Below are positions 18,101 to 24,221 of a stretch of 24,221 nt of DNA, in pieces. The translations under genes were made by a program, and so were the position numbers. How positions within the stretch are numbered: position 1 is the first letter of the stretch; every line of letters starts with the position of its first letter. Source of the DNA: an uncultured Clostridia bacterium (GTDB taxonomy: Bacteria > Bacillota > Clostridia > Christensenellales > Borkfalkiaceae); contig CAKQRD010000025.1 in NCBI GenBank assembly GCA_934271275.1, positions 1 through 24,221 of the forward strand. Reading direction: 5' to 3'. The notes beneath the pieces were generated by a model, which saw only the letters and a program-made list of their open reading frames with translations, searched no databases and had not been told where the DNA came from.

Positions 18101-21100
18101 CTCATATCGCAAACCGAATGCAACGACGGTATGAGACTGCTTCTCGGCGCGGTGTTCAACGAGTTTATAAAAACCATTTTCCCCAAGGCGTATCGCTGCG
18201 TCGCGATTTGCCCCGTGCTTGAAAAGCCGCTCGTCTTCGACGCGGAACACGAGGCGGCGACGGTGGAAGATAAAATCCGCACCCTTTATCCTTACCTTAC
18301 GGGTTGCGGAGAAGAATTCGTCGAAACGGAAAAGAACAGAATACAGCTTCTGTTTATAAACGACTGCACCGAAGACGCGGGCGTTTTCGACTGGTTCTAC
18401 GACAGAATGGGCAATTATATGCAGGAATTCCTCGTGAACGTCTATTCTTATCTGCACTGGCTGAAAATTCACCCGAATCTTAAACATTACATTTATTTCG
18501 GGGACGACAAGCTTTCTTCCGCGTACGATCTGGAAGGCTGCTGCGACCTTCTGTCCGAGCTGAACTTTATTATGAGCGACGGCGGCAAATACGATTTTGA
18601 AACCGCGGGCGAAGATAAGGCGGAGGAGGAAGAACTGCGCTGTTCGTTCTGCCATAAGGTTGCGGAAAGCGGCAGAATAGTGCCGTTCGATACCGATTTC
18701 GACGTAAGCGGCAGAGAAGCCGACGAGAATTTCGTTAAAGGACTTAAAATCTGCGTCGATTGCAGAAAGTACGTCGAGGACGAAAAGGAACTTGCTTCCA
18801 TCGTTGCAAAAACCGCGGAATACCTTGCGAAAACCTATCCCGACGTGCGGTTTAACCTCCCCGAGTATAAACTTATTTCCGAAAAAATCGCCAAAAACGA
18901 CGATTACAACGAATGGTATTTCCGCTATAACTCGGATAAAAAGACCGTTTATATCAACAGTCTGCCGCTGCCGCATAAAAACGTTGCCGTGGCGGTGCTT
19001 CTCGGCGCAATAGAAAAGTGGCAGTACGATAACGACCTCGTTCTCGAATATTCGGAAGCGCAGCTCAGCTACGAGCAGATTAAGTATCTCGAATTTATCG
19101 GCGAGACCGAATCCGCAGAATGGCTCAGAGCAAACGCGGATAAGAAACGTATTCCGCTTTTGGAAGAAATAGAAGCCTTCGTGAAGAATTTCGCGGTGAC
19201 GGAAAACGACGAAGCGGACGAAGAAACCGACGAAACGGGCGAAGCAGAAAAGGACGATACGAACGAAAGCGCGGGCGAAGGAAGAACGAGCTTCGACTTT
19301 ATGATTAAAAAGGGCGAGGAAGCCGACGCCGAAGAGGAGGAAAACGATTACGTCGAATTCGAGGACGAAGGCTATTCGGATAAGCTTTATAACCCCGACC
19401 GCACGCCTAAATTCTGGAAGCGTTACTTAAAGGGTGCGAAGATCGACGACGGAAACGAGGAGTTTAACCCCGAAAAGGACGAAAACCCCGAAGATCCCGA
19501 CGGCGATCCGGGTATCTCCGTTACGGACGAGGATATAGACGATTTAGAGGATATTGACGACCTTGACGATTTGGACGATACGGAAGGAGAAGATATGAAA
19601 GACAGACCGAATTGTTCCGCTCCCGAAACGCTGTATTTCGAGATAGATAAGCCGAATTGTCCTCCGCCCGCTTTCGGAGACGAGGACGATTCGGACGATG
19701 TAATATGTGTCGATGAAGATTCGGAAGAGGACGACGAAAAAAATCACGCAACCTCCGAAGAAACTTCCGAGGAAACAGCGGACGAAGAAGAATCCGCGGA
19801 TAAGGAAGAGAACGAGGACGGTGAAGAAGCCTCCGAGGATAAAACCGATTCAGAAAAGGACGAAGATGGCGAAGGCGACGATTTGAGCGATTTGGACGAT
19901 CTCGATTTATCGGACGATTCCGACGATTTGGAAGACTCCGAAGAGTCCGAAGAAACGGACGACAAGACCGAAGGAGAAGAGGTCGGCGACAAAAAGAGCG
20001 AATCCGAGGACGAAAAGAAGAAAAAGTCCGAAGAGAAGAAAGCCGCCGCCGAAAAGAAGAAAAAGGAAGCGGAAGAAAGGCGCGCGAAGCTTTCCGCGGA
20101 CAAAGAGGAGAAAAAACGCCTTAAACAGGAGAAAAAAGAGGCGAAGCGCAAAGAAAAAGAGGAACGCAAAAGATTAAAAGCGCAAAAAGCCGAAGAACGC
20201 AAAAACAAGGGCAAGACCGCGGAAGAGAAAAAGGAGAAGCCCGAAAAGGATAAAAAGCGTTCGGAAAAGAAAGAAAAACCGATAAAAACGAAGCGTTCGA
20301 GCGCGGGACTTAAAAAAGTTCCTTATGAAAAAGACGAGGAGACCAACCCAAAAATCAAGCTGTATAACGAAATAGCGCGTCACGCTTATAATTTCGACGA
20401 GTCTCCGTTTTCGAGAGAGGGGCTGTCGCCGGACGAAGCGCAGAGAATTTTGCTACTCGTAAGCAACGATTTTCCCGAGTTGTTCTGGCTTAAAAATAAT
20501 TCGATAAGCTATACCGATACCGAAATCGGCATTAAATTCAGATGCGTAGATAACGACGGGAAGTTGGATATTAAGCAGATAAAACGTAAGCTCGACGAAA
20601 TCAAGAAGGGCGCAAGGTATTTCGTGAGGGGAATAACCAAAAGAACCGATCCTTATAAAGCGATGCTTACCGTTTATAAACGGCTTATTCTCACTCTCGA
20701 TTACGATACGGTCGGTTTGAAAGCAAAAATAGACGACGATACGAGCAAAGACGACAGATTAAGGTCTTTACATAGCTCGCTCGTAAGGCATAAAACGGTC
20801 TGCGCGGGATACGCGGTAGCCTTTCAGTACCTTATGAATATGATAGGCATAACCTGCGGGTACGTTTCAAGCGAGATGTACAACGGCGGCTCTCACGCGT
20901 TTAACGTGGTTAAAATAGGCAGATATTGCTATTATGTGGACGTAACGTGGGGAGAAAACTCTGATACGAAAGAGAAAGGTGAATATGATGACGTTATAAA
21001 GTATTCTTATCTTTGCGTGCCGAGAGATGAGTTTGTCGTCGGTAATACGGAATATCAAACATATCATATTCCGAGAAAGAAATTCTATCCGAATTTCGAG

Positions 21101-21460
21101 GGTTTGCACGCGAATATTCACGAATATTACAGATACAGAAAGGCTTTCGTAACGAGATATAACGAGGACGAGCTTGCGGAGATATTCAAGTATGCCGCAG
21201 AACACTACGACAAAAAAGAGGACGGCAGATTCGTCGTTTCCTTCCGCTGCGCTTCGGAAGCGCTTGCAATCAGCATAGTGGACAGGCTTCGTCAGGGCAG
21301 TCTCCGAATCGTCGAAAACAAGGCGAAAGCTTTGTTCGGGAAAAAGAACAAGGCAGTCGCAGAGCTTTTAAACGGTAAAGGTTTTTTTCCAAAGTGGATG
21401 CCTTCAAATAACGTCGTATACGTCGTTTATCCGAAAGCGGAAAACGGCAAGAGGAAATAA
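15101..21460 (+). CDS. 2119-aa membrane protein: pseudo-helicase, zinc ribbon and transglutaminase-like domain
   Basis: The start is 2 nt after the previous stop, with AGGGAGAA in that gene's end as binding site. About five membrane segments lie at 7-24, 49-69, 99-121, 234-262 and 276-292, with a Lys/Glu-rich loop between the third and fourth. From about 380 to 760 the sequence follows a superfamily 2 helicase in outline, but the key motifs are gone: no Walker A GKT near 400-410, and DADR (504-507) where DEAH is expected, so it is probably non-catalytic. A Cys4 zinc ribbon follows (C1181, C1184, C1218, C1221). The next 120 residues vaguely resemble a DA1-type peptidase without HExxH. An Asp/Glu- then Lys/Glu-rich disordered linker spans about 1365-1735. 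The C-terminus (about 1740-2000) is transglutaminase-like with Cys1901, His1932 and Asp1947, an intact triad. Such folds are proteases, transferases or inactive binders. An in-frame start with its own binding site lies in the linker (19595). Confidence 0.85.
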   Translation: METFVKILCIILMIFALFFPLLPVKKRGKKGVTPIMSARYEMPDNKKNAFFILLALAELILFIVLYNAISSLVSLVYSLPFIGNVVAAAERILGTKTEFIFFALFAFIVNVIAIYFYAIVKAILKKRVISPIFGIKEKKDKKKKDRKNVKTEKGKKGDKKEKSEETEENEDGLTEGVEGEEGGSAVLRAEEEDEAKEEKKNFFAAIGQRISSLFFKAPDYKYAKNWVNRLETVLQYFIYFTEVLYFLCFLGMFVWILFPAAKWFYDFMINVLNVDKWYVFPFLSLIFLQEICNTLHTGVKNDYETKDEIAKREEEESLKESKKKLRALSAELKNRFDDEHKLRFYPVKHCESEYKYTFTNKEFSGALEYIESKMKAQSGEVKHSYLESLDAMFNGENVHFCASFYSEYGEYLIYYAFARLLSGARLVFVVSNKTKREALRKYISDRLMKITGASRDSSWRVYTSDERLDQADVLIASPEDFKSDDIVEHYPDFFEEVCNAIFIDADRIVAMEGYLCPVMSIRMQNATEGNIRFIFLSQDIIRGFATASLPKFFCVDKVLSFSSGGENEEVEYVLWNRESKNNKIYNKNMQKLASLEGIIAELAYHYGIDGVRVITSSPIAHAERKTLEEHKVEINEFYKEIPKDNYMIYSDERCNLSAAIYACTRFRGRRNSVVQIISKPYLLREYFMYKAMKENFIKRSSFIQPRVTEHANKQKLSLLKIFCEASSVSGMNVNDFKRKMTNVIALSKARDDIPLCKFCEDAGGKRFGDLKNVSLANFAAYLIAGLCDNYDTKIEKSYANSAKDYYIVVDSLQQDGYTLAKEKRIVFKRAQEIYELLLKSNERVTLQINDRPIGEIDTFPSRVPLEYQVGQCIVFDNSEYEIEQISEDNKIIFLRRENVTFKNSLDTIFLRRYKIGRAEQIQGFPEGVINNSVAKLCETRVSMWKAEITGETYGFYNLMSNNQSLDFKRGVEGNPHLAENLVAESRRNLDLSNGRFLKATLISQTECNDGMRLLLGAVFNEFIKTIFPKAYRCVAICPVLEKPLVFDAEHEAATVEDKIRTLYPYLTGCGEEFVETEKNRIQLLFINDCTEDAGVFDWFYDRMGNYMQEFLVNVYSYLHWLKIHPNLKHYIYFGDDKLSSAYDLEGCCDLLSELNFIMSDGGKYDFETAGEDKAEEEELRCSFCHKVAESGRIVPFDTDFDVSGREADENFVKGLKICVDCRKYVEDEKELASIVAKTAEYLAKTYPDVRFNLPEYKLISEKIAKNDDYNEWYFRYNSDKKTVYINSLPLPHKNVAVAVLLGAIEKWQYDNDLVLEYSEAQLSYEQIKYLEFIGETESAEWLRANADKKRIPLLEEIEAFVKNFAVTENDEADEETDETGEAEKDDTNESAGEGRTSFDFMIKKGEEADAEEEENDYVEFEDEGYSDKLYNPDRTPKFWKRYLKGAKIDDGNEEFNPEKDENPEDPDGDPGISVTDEDIDDLEDIDDLDDLDDTEGEDMKDRPNCSAPETLYFEIDKPNCPPPAFGDEDDSDDVICVDEDSEEDDEKNHATSEETSEETADEEESADKEENEDGEEASEDKTDSEKDEDGEGDDLSDLDDLDLSDDSDDLEDSEESEETDDKTEGEEVGDKKSESEDEKKKKSEEKKAAAEKKKKEAEERRAKLSADKEEKKRLKQEKKEAKRKEKEERKRLKAQKAEERKNKGKTAEEKKEKPEKDKKRSEKKEKPIKTKRSSAGLKKVPYEKDEETNPKIKLYNEIARHAYNFDESPFSREGLSPDEAQRILLLVSNDFPELFWLKNNSISYTDTEIGIKFRCVDNDGKLDIKQIKRKLDEIKKGARYFVRGITKRTDPYKAMLTVYKRLILTLDYDTVGLKAKIDDDTSKDDRLRSLHSSLVRHKTVCAGYAVAFQYLMNMIGITCGYVSSEMYNGGSHAFNVVKIGRYCYYVDVTWGENSDTKEKGEYDDVIKYSYLCVPRDEFVVGNTEYQTYHIPRKKFYPNFEGLHANIHEYYRYRKAFVTRYNEDELAEIFKYAAEHYDKKEDGRFVVSFRCASEALAISIVDRLRQGSLRIVENKAKALFGKKNKAVAELLNGKGFFPKWMPSNNVVYVVYPKAENGKRK
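19584..19597 (+). promoter_or_regulatory. possible internal ribosome binding site and in-frame ATG
   Basis: AAGGAG (19584-19589) lies 5 nt before an ATG (19595-19597) in the frame of the 2119-aa gene, at residue 1499. Initiation here would give a 621-aa soluble product made of the charged linker and the transglutaminase-like domain without membrane segments. Glu-Gly-Glu codons in acidic linkers easily imitate such a site, so chance is a real alternative. Confidence 0.35.
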
Positions 21461-21524
21461 CAGGATAAAGAACGAGCGGGAATATCGGCTCTCACAATCA
21501 AGATTATAAGCAAAGGAAAAAGAA

Positions 21525-22769
21525 ATGAACGTTTTTAAAAAAATTACGGGGTTCGTCGGCAGCGCAATACCTGCCATATCGGGGCTGTACGGCACTCTGA
21601 TACTGAAATTGTCGGGACTTGTCGTCGCGCTCGCGGCAAAGCTTACGGGCGTTATGGCAAACTCCGAGTTTTTCCGCAAAATAGGTTCGTTTTTCGGGAA
21701 AATTTTCGGCAGCTTAAAAAAGTATATTTTTAAGCAAAGATTCGTAACGCTTTTATCGTATCTTTTGTATTTTGCGACTCTTGCGCTCGCGTTCGTGCAG
21801 GTCGGCGCGATAGTGAAAAACGGAATAGACCTTAAAGACGATTATATTTACGCGTTCGGCGCGGGCAATGCGGAAGCGATAACCGCCGCCGTCGTTGCAC
21901 TCGTCTGCGTTCTCGCGATAGTCGTTCAGGGAATTCTTTCTTTGGTCGCGTTTTTTAAGGATGGAAAGAAAATAAAAACGGGCTTCGTTTCCGCGCTTAT
22001 AATAACGTATGTAACGAGCCTGTATTTTAAGGCGGCGTTAAGCGAAGCTTTGGCTGTTTCAGTCTTCGGCGGAATGAAGCTCTTTAAACCCGCAATAATC
22101 GTGTGGGCGATTTTCGCCGTGATAAGGCTTATGAGAAAAGACTTTAAAAAGCGGCTTATGCTCGTTTTGTTCGCTTTGGCGGGGCTTATAATCGTTGCGG
22201 CGTTCGGCATAGGCTTCGGCGCGTTTGCGGAATATTCCGTGCTTTCCGAAATCTCATTTTCGGCTTCTTCCGTAAATCCGATAGAATTTATCCGCTGTTT
22301 CATAACTTTTTTCAAGGGCGAAGCGGTTACGGGTATGGGATACGAAAGTCTTATATTTTCCTCTTCTTTATATACCGACAAGGGGTGGGGAATACCCTCT
22401 TCCGCGGTGGCGGTCATACTCAATTTCGGGCTTGCGTTTTTATGCGGATTGCTTCCGTTTTTGTGGCTTTCGCTCGCGGCGAAATTCTGCGGCGTGATGA
22501 CCGCGGAGGGCGCGGAGCAGTATTACCTCTTGCAAAAGTCGATAAAGGGCGCGAGGACGACGCTTCTTGCGGCGATACTCGCTTCCGTTTTCGCGATAGT
22601 CGCGGCAAACGTGTTCGGCGATTTCGGCGAAACGCTTTCGCTTGCCGTAAACGGCGGAAAGATAGCCGCTGCGCTTATTCTATCCGTTCTTTTGTTTATT
22701 TTAACGGATTTACCGTGGCGAATTTCGCTTTCGGAAAGCTTTAAAAAATCCGTAAAGGAGGCGTTCTGA
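21525..22769 (+). CDS. polytopic membrane protein, unknown function
   Basis: I do not recognise a family. The start follows AAAGGA about 8 nt upstream, 64 nt after the previous gene. The 414-aa product is mostly hydrophobic, with about eight likely membrane helices; clear ones lie near 73-97, 115-143, 155-175, 187-203 and 210-232, with more between about 290 and 405. The short first 65 residues include an amphipathic Gly/Ala-rich segment (GFVGSAIPAISGLYG). No transporter signature, catalytic motif or binding motif is visible. Only short loops are predicted, so it is a membrane core component rather than an enzyme. The stop is separated by 1 nt from the next start, implying coupled translation. 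It may form the membrane channel or scaffold of the system (inference). Confidence 0.8.
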   Translation: MNVFKKITGFVGSAIPAISGLYGTLILKLSGLVVALAAKLTGVMANSEFFRKIGSFFGKIFGSLKKYIFKQRFVTLLSYLLYFATLALAFVQVGAIVKNGIDLKDDYIYAFGAGNAEAITAAVVALVCVLAIVVQGILSLVAFFKDGKKIKTGFVSALIITYVTSLYFKAALSEALAVSVFGGMKLFKPAIIVWAIFAVIRLMRKDFKKRLMLVLFALAGLIIVAAFGIGFGAFAEYSVLSEISFSASSVNPIEFIRCFITFFKGEAVTGMGYESLIFSSSLYTDKGWGIPSSAVAVILNFGLAFLCGLLPFLWLSLAAKFCGVMTAEGAEQYYLLQKSIKGARTTLLAAILASVFAIVAANVFGDFGETLSLAVNGGKIAAALILSVLLFILTDLPWRISLSESFKKSVKEAF

Positions 22770-22770
22770 T

Positions 22771-23745
22771 ATGAGCGAGACTATAAAAGAACTCCTGATT
22801 TCGATAAAAAACGGGTTGGAGAGCGGCGATTTTGAAAAAACGCTCGATAATTGCAGAACGCTTAACGAAAGAAAACCAGATTATTCTAAGGGCTGGTGGT
22901 TCACTCTTCTTGCCGAAAACGGCGTTAAAGGAGGCAAAGAGCTTGCCGCAAAGGGCGGAGATTTTTACGAAAACGAGGCTTACAAAAACGCGCTTAAATA
23001 CGCTTCCGAAGAGGAAAAAGCAAAGTACGAAAAGGTTGCGCGCGTAGCTCTCCGCACGGCGAGAAATTCTGGCGAAACGAAAAATTCGGAAATAAGCTCG
23101 GAAATTCCGGAAACGAACTTGGATACTTTGGAGGGAAAAAAGACGGTTTCCGCAAATTCCGCGGAGTCGGAGCGGAAAAAAGAGAGTAAACAAGAGGCGG
23201 AAAAGGAGTGCGCTTCTTATCGCGAGTGCCTTGAATATTTTACTAAAGAGCAGGAACGGGTGAAAAACTCTCACCGCGAGCTTATCGAGGAGAAAAACGC
23301 CGCGCTTGAAAAGAGAAGAGATTGTCTTTTGAAACTCAAAAATACGGACGGCGGGTTCTTCGGCAATAATTTGTTCATATTTTTGCTTAAAACCTTTTAC
23401 ATATTGTTTCCTTTTTTGGCGGCGGCTGTTATAATGAAGCTCGCGGGCGCGGCAAGCGCGGGCGTTTATGCGGTTTTGATTGCGGGGGCGGCGGTATACG
23501 TTATAGCGTTTATCGCGCGGCTAATCAAGTATTGCAAACGCCTCGGCGATAAAAAAGAAGTCTTCGGCGCGTTTAACGCAGCGGAAGAATCGGTAGCGGC
23601 TGCGGACGCAAAAATTACGGAAATAAGGATCGTAAGAAAAAAGCTTAAAAACCTTACCATGAAACTTAAAGGGGCGAAATCGAGCGAAAAAGAGGTGGAA
23701 AGGCTTAAACGAAGGTTCGATTCCGTGCTTGAACAACTGGATTAA
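22771..23745 (+). CDS. coiled-coil protein with a membrane hairpin and TPR-like N-terminus
   Basis: The start has AAAGGAG (22754-22760) inside the end of the preceding gene. The 324-aa product begins with helical, TPR-like sequence (1-100; the first helices read SIKNGLESGDFEKTLDNC and KPDYSKGWWFTLLAENG). A charged linker and coiled coil follow (about 105-195). A hydrophobic pair at about 205-255 (LFIFLLKTFYILFPFLAAAV and VYAVLIAGAAVYVIAFIARL) is followed by a second coiled coil to the end (about 260-324). The layout, cytosolic helices on both sides of a membrane hairpin, resembles that of the 747-aa protein in this operon. Bringing protein partners to the membrane is a reasonable guess; I assign no specific function. 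Confidence 0.8.
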   Translation: MSETIKELLISIKNGLESGDFEKTLDNCRTLNERKPDYSKGWWFTLLAENGVKGGKELAAKGGDFYENEAYKNALKYASEEEKAKYEKVARVALRTARNSGETKNSEISSEIPETNLDTLEGKKTVSANSAESERKKESKQEAEKECASYRECLEYFTKEQERVKNSHRELIEEKNAALEKRRDCLLKLKNTDGGFFGNNLFIFLLKTFYILFPFLAAAVIMKLAGAASAGVYAVLIAGAAVYVIAFIARLIKYCKRLGDKKEVFGAFNAAEESVAAADAKITEIRIVRKKLKNLTMKLKGAKSSEKEVERLKRRFDSVLEQLD

Positions 23746-23756
23746 AAAGGAGCTTT

Positions 23757-23906
23757 ATGGTACCGTCTTTGGTCGTTGCGGGGATAACCTGCGTTTTGAT
23801 GATTTGCGGAATATTGTTTTTCCCTCGGATCGGATTCGGAAAATTCAAGGTCGATACTTACTGGGCGATCGCCCTCGTCGGGGCGGTCGAAAGGCTTTGC
23901 GTTTGA
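23757..23906 (+). pseudogene. truncated N-terminus of a membrane permease-like protein
   Basis: A 49-codon frame with a strong AAAGGAG site (23746-23752) 4 nt upstream begins 11 nt after the last operon gene. It encodes one hydrophobic helix (VAGITCVLMICGILFF) and the start of a second (TYWAIALVGAV), then stops at TGA. A good start signal joined to what looks like an amputated transporter suggests the 5' end of a gene whose remainder was lost. The opening vaguely resembles SLC13/ArsB-type permeases. A genuine small membrane protein of the operon is the alternative. An open stretch ending at TAA 24032-24034 in another frame could be further debris. Confidence 0.4.
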
Positions 23907-24080
23907 ACGGGAGCGACCTATGCGATAGAAAGGCGTAAACCGACGGGTTGATAAAGTGCGCGAGCGTGGAGTACAAAGCAAAGAGCGAGGATATCTGCGA
24001 AATCGCTTTCTACAAAATAGGCGTTACCCTGTAAAAACGGAGATTTTAGGGAATTGCGGCAGAAGAAAAATTATATATAT

Positions 24081-24120
24081 CGTGCGGCGTAAGGAAAATT
24101 CATACGCCGCACGACTTTTT
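24081..24120 (+). terminator. intrinsic terminator at the end of the operon
   Basis: A perfect 11-bp stem (CGTGCGGCGTA at 24081-24091 with TACGCCGCACG at 24103-24113) with an 11-nt loop is followed by ACTTTTT. This is the first strong U-tract terminator after the recombinase region in the plus direction, so the whole unit from about 2053 may be one transcript of some 22 kb. Confidence 0.85.
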
Positions 24121-24145
24121 ATCGTTTGTTTTATTAGAAAATTTT

Positions 24146-24221
24146 TTAAATTTTATACTTATCTTCGATAACGAAGTCTAAACCGTGACGAGTTGCTTTT
24201 TCCCAGCGTTGAAGAATTTCA
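24146..24221 (-). CDS. 3' end of a minus-strand gene (partial)
   Basis: On the minus strand a frame open from the window edge ends at a TAA (complement of 24146-24148) and encodes 24 residues, EILQRWEKATRHGLDFVIED and four more. The composition is protein-like and the position just beyond the convergent operon terminator is natural for a gene end. The fragment is too short to identify. Confidence 0.5.
   Translation of the reverse strand, partial: EILQRWEKATRHGLDFVIEDKYKI

Noticed and set aside
17828..18976. 382-aa minus-strand open frame
   Set aside because: Antisense to the 2119-aa gene in a region of regular codon use; no start signals and no recognisable domain.
15101..21460. Active DEAD/DEAH-box helicase as the annotation of the giant gene
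   Set aside because: The Walker A lysine and the DEAH box are both missing, so an active helicase is not supported.
24018..24026. Third copy of the recombination-site arm (TAGGCGTTA resembles TAGGCGTAA)
   Set aside because: Only 8 of 9 bases of one arm, with no second arm or matching centre; chance match.
1..24221. CRISPR arrays, tRNA or rRNA genes
   Set aside because: No regularly spaced direct repeats, cloverleaf-like sequence or rRNA segments were seen on either strand by eye.

Overview
The window looks like an accessory region of a Bacillota (Clostridia-like) chromosome. The evidence is strong AAAGGAG/AGAGGAG ribosome binding sites, an extended -10 promoter, U-tract terminators, a decayed IS30-type transposase and a Tn916-type tyrosine recombinase. 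No tRNA, rRNA or CRISPR array was seen. The taxonomic call is inference.

Region 1 (1-763): the 3' end of an unidentified gene, about 260 bases with no gene, then a badly degraded IS30-family transposase (middle deleted, frame change, TGA stop). Region 2 (817-2168): an intact tyrosine recombinase, its terminator region, and a compact site pair. Two copies of a 30-bp inverted repeat (29/30 identical) enclose 120 bp. Each copy has palindromic arms around a 9-bp asymmetric centre, and the centres are in opposite orientation, as in a site-specific inversion switch. An extended -10 promoter inside the segment points at the operon downstream. A hairpin in the same segment would face the operon, with a 7-base U tract, if the segment were flipped. 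The layout predicts an ON/OFF invertible promoter, shown here in the ON orientation.

Region 3 (2169-23745): seven co-oriented genes, probably one operon of about 22 kb ending at a terminator at 24081-24120. In order they are: a membrane-anchored von Willebrand A protein with an intact MIDAS; two tandem, divergent, very large tubulin/FtsZ-superfamily proteins (1251 and 1164 aa); a coiled-coil protein with two membrane segments (747 aa); a 2119-aa membrane protein; a polytopic membrane protein (414 aa); and a coiled-coil protein with a membrane hairpin (324 aa). The 2119-aa protein carries a helicase-like region without Walker A, a zinc ribbon, a degenerate peptidase-like segment, a long charged linker and an intact-looking transglutaminase-like Cys-His-Asp domain. 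A tubulin-superfamily plus VWA pairing was proposed by Makarova and Koonin (2010) as a membrane-remodelling system. The duplication of the tubulin-like protein, the giant pseudo-helicase/transglutaminase partner and the putative phase-variable promoter are what stand out here.

Region 4 (23746-24221): a 49-codon ORF resembling the start of a membrane permease, the operon terminator, and the last 24 codons of a gene on the minus strand.

Working model (inference): the VWA protein senses or binds something outside the membrane. The two tubulin-like proteins form a GTP-dependent, perhaps mixed, cytoplasmic polymer. The remaining membrane proteins anchor it. The recombinase switches the whole costly apparatus on in a fraction of cells.
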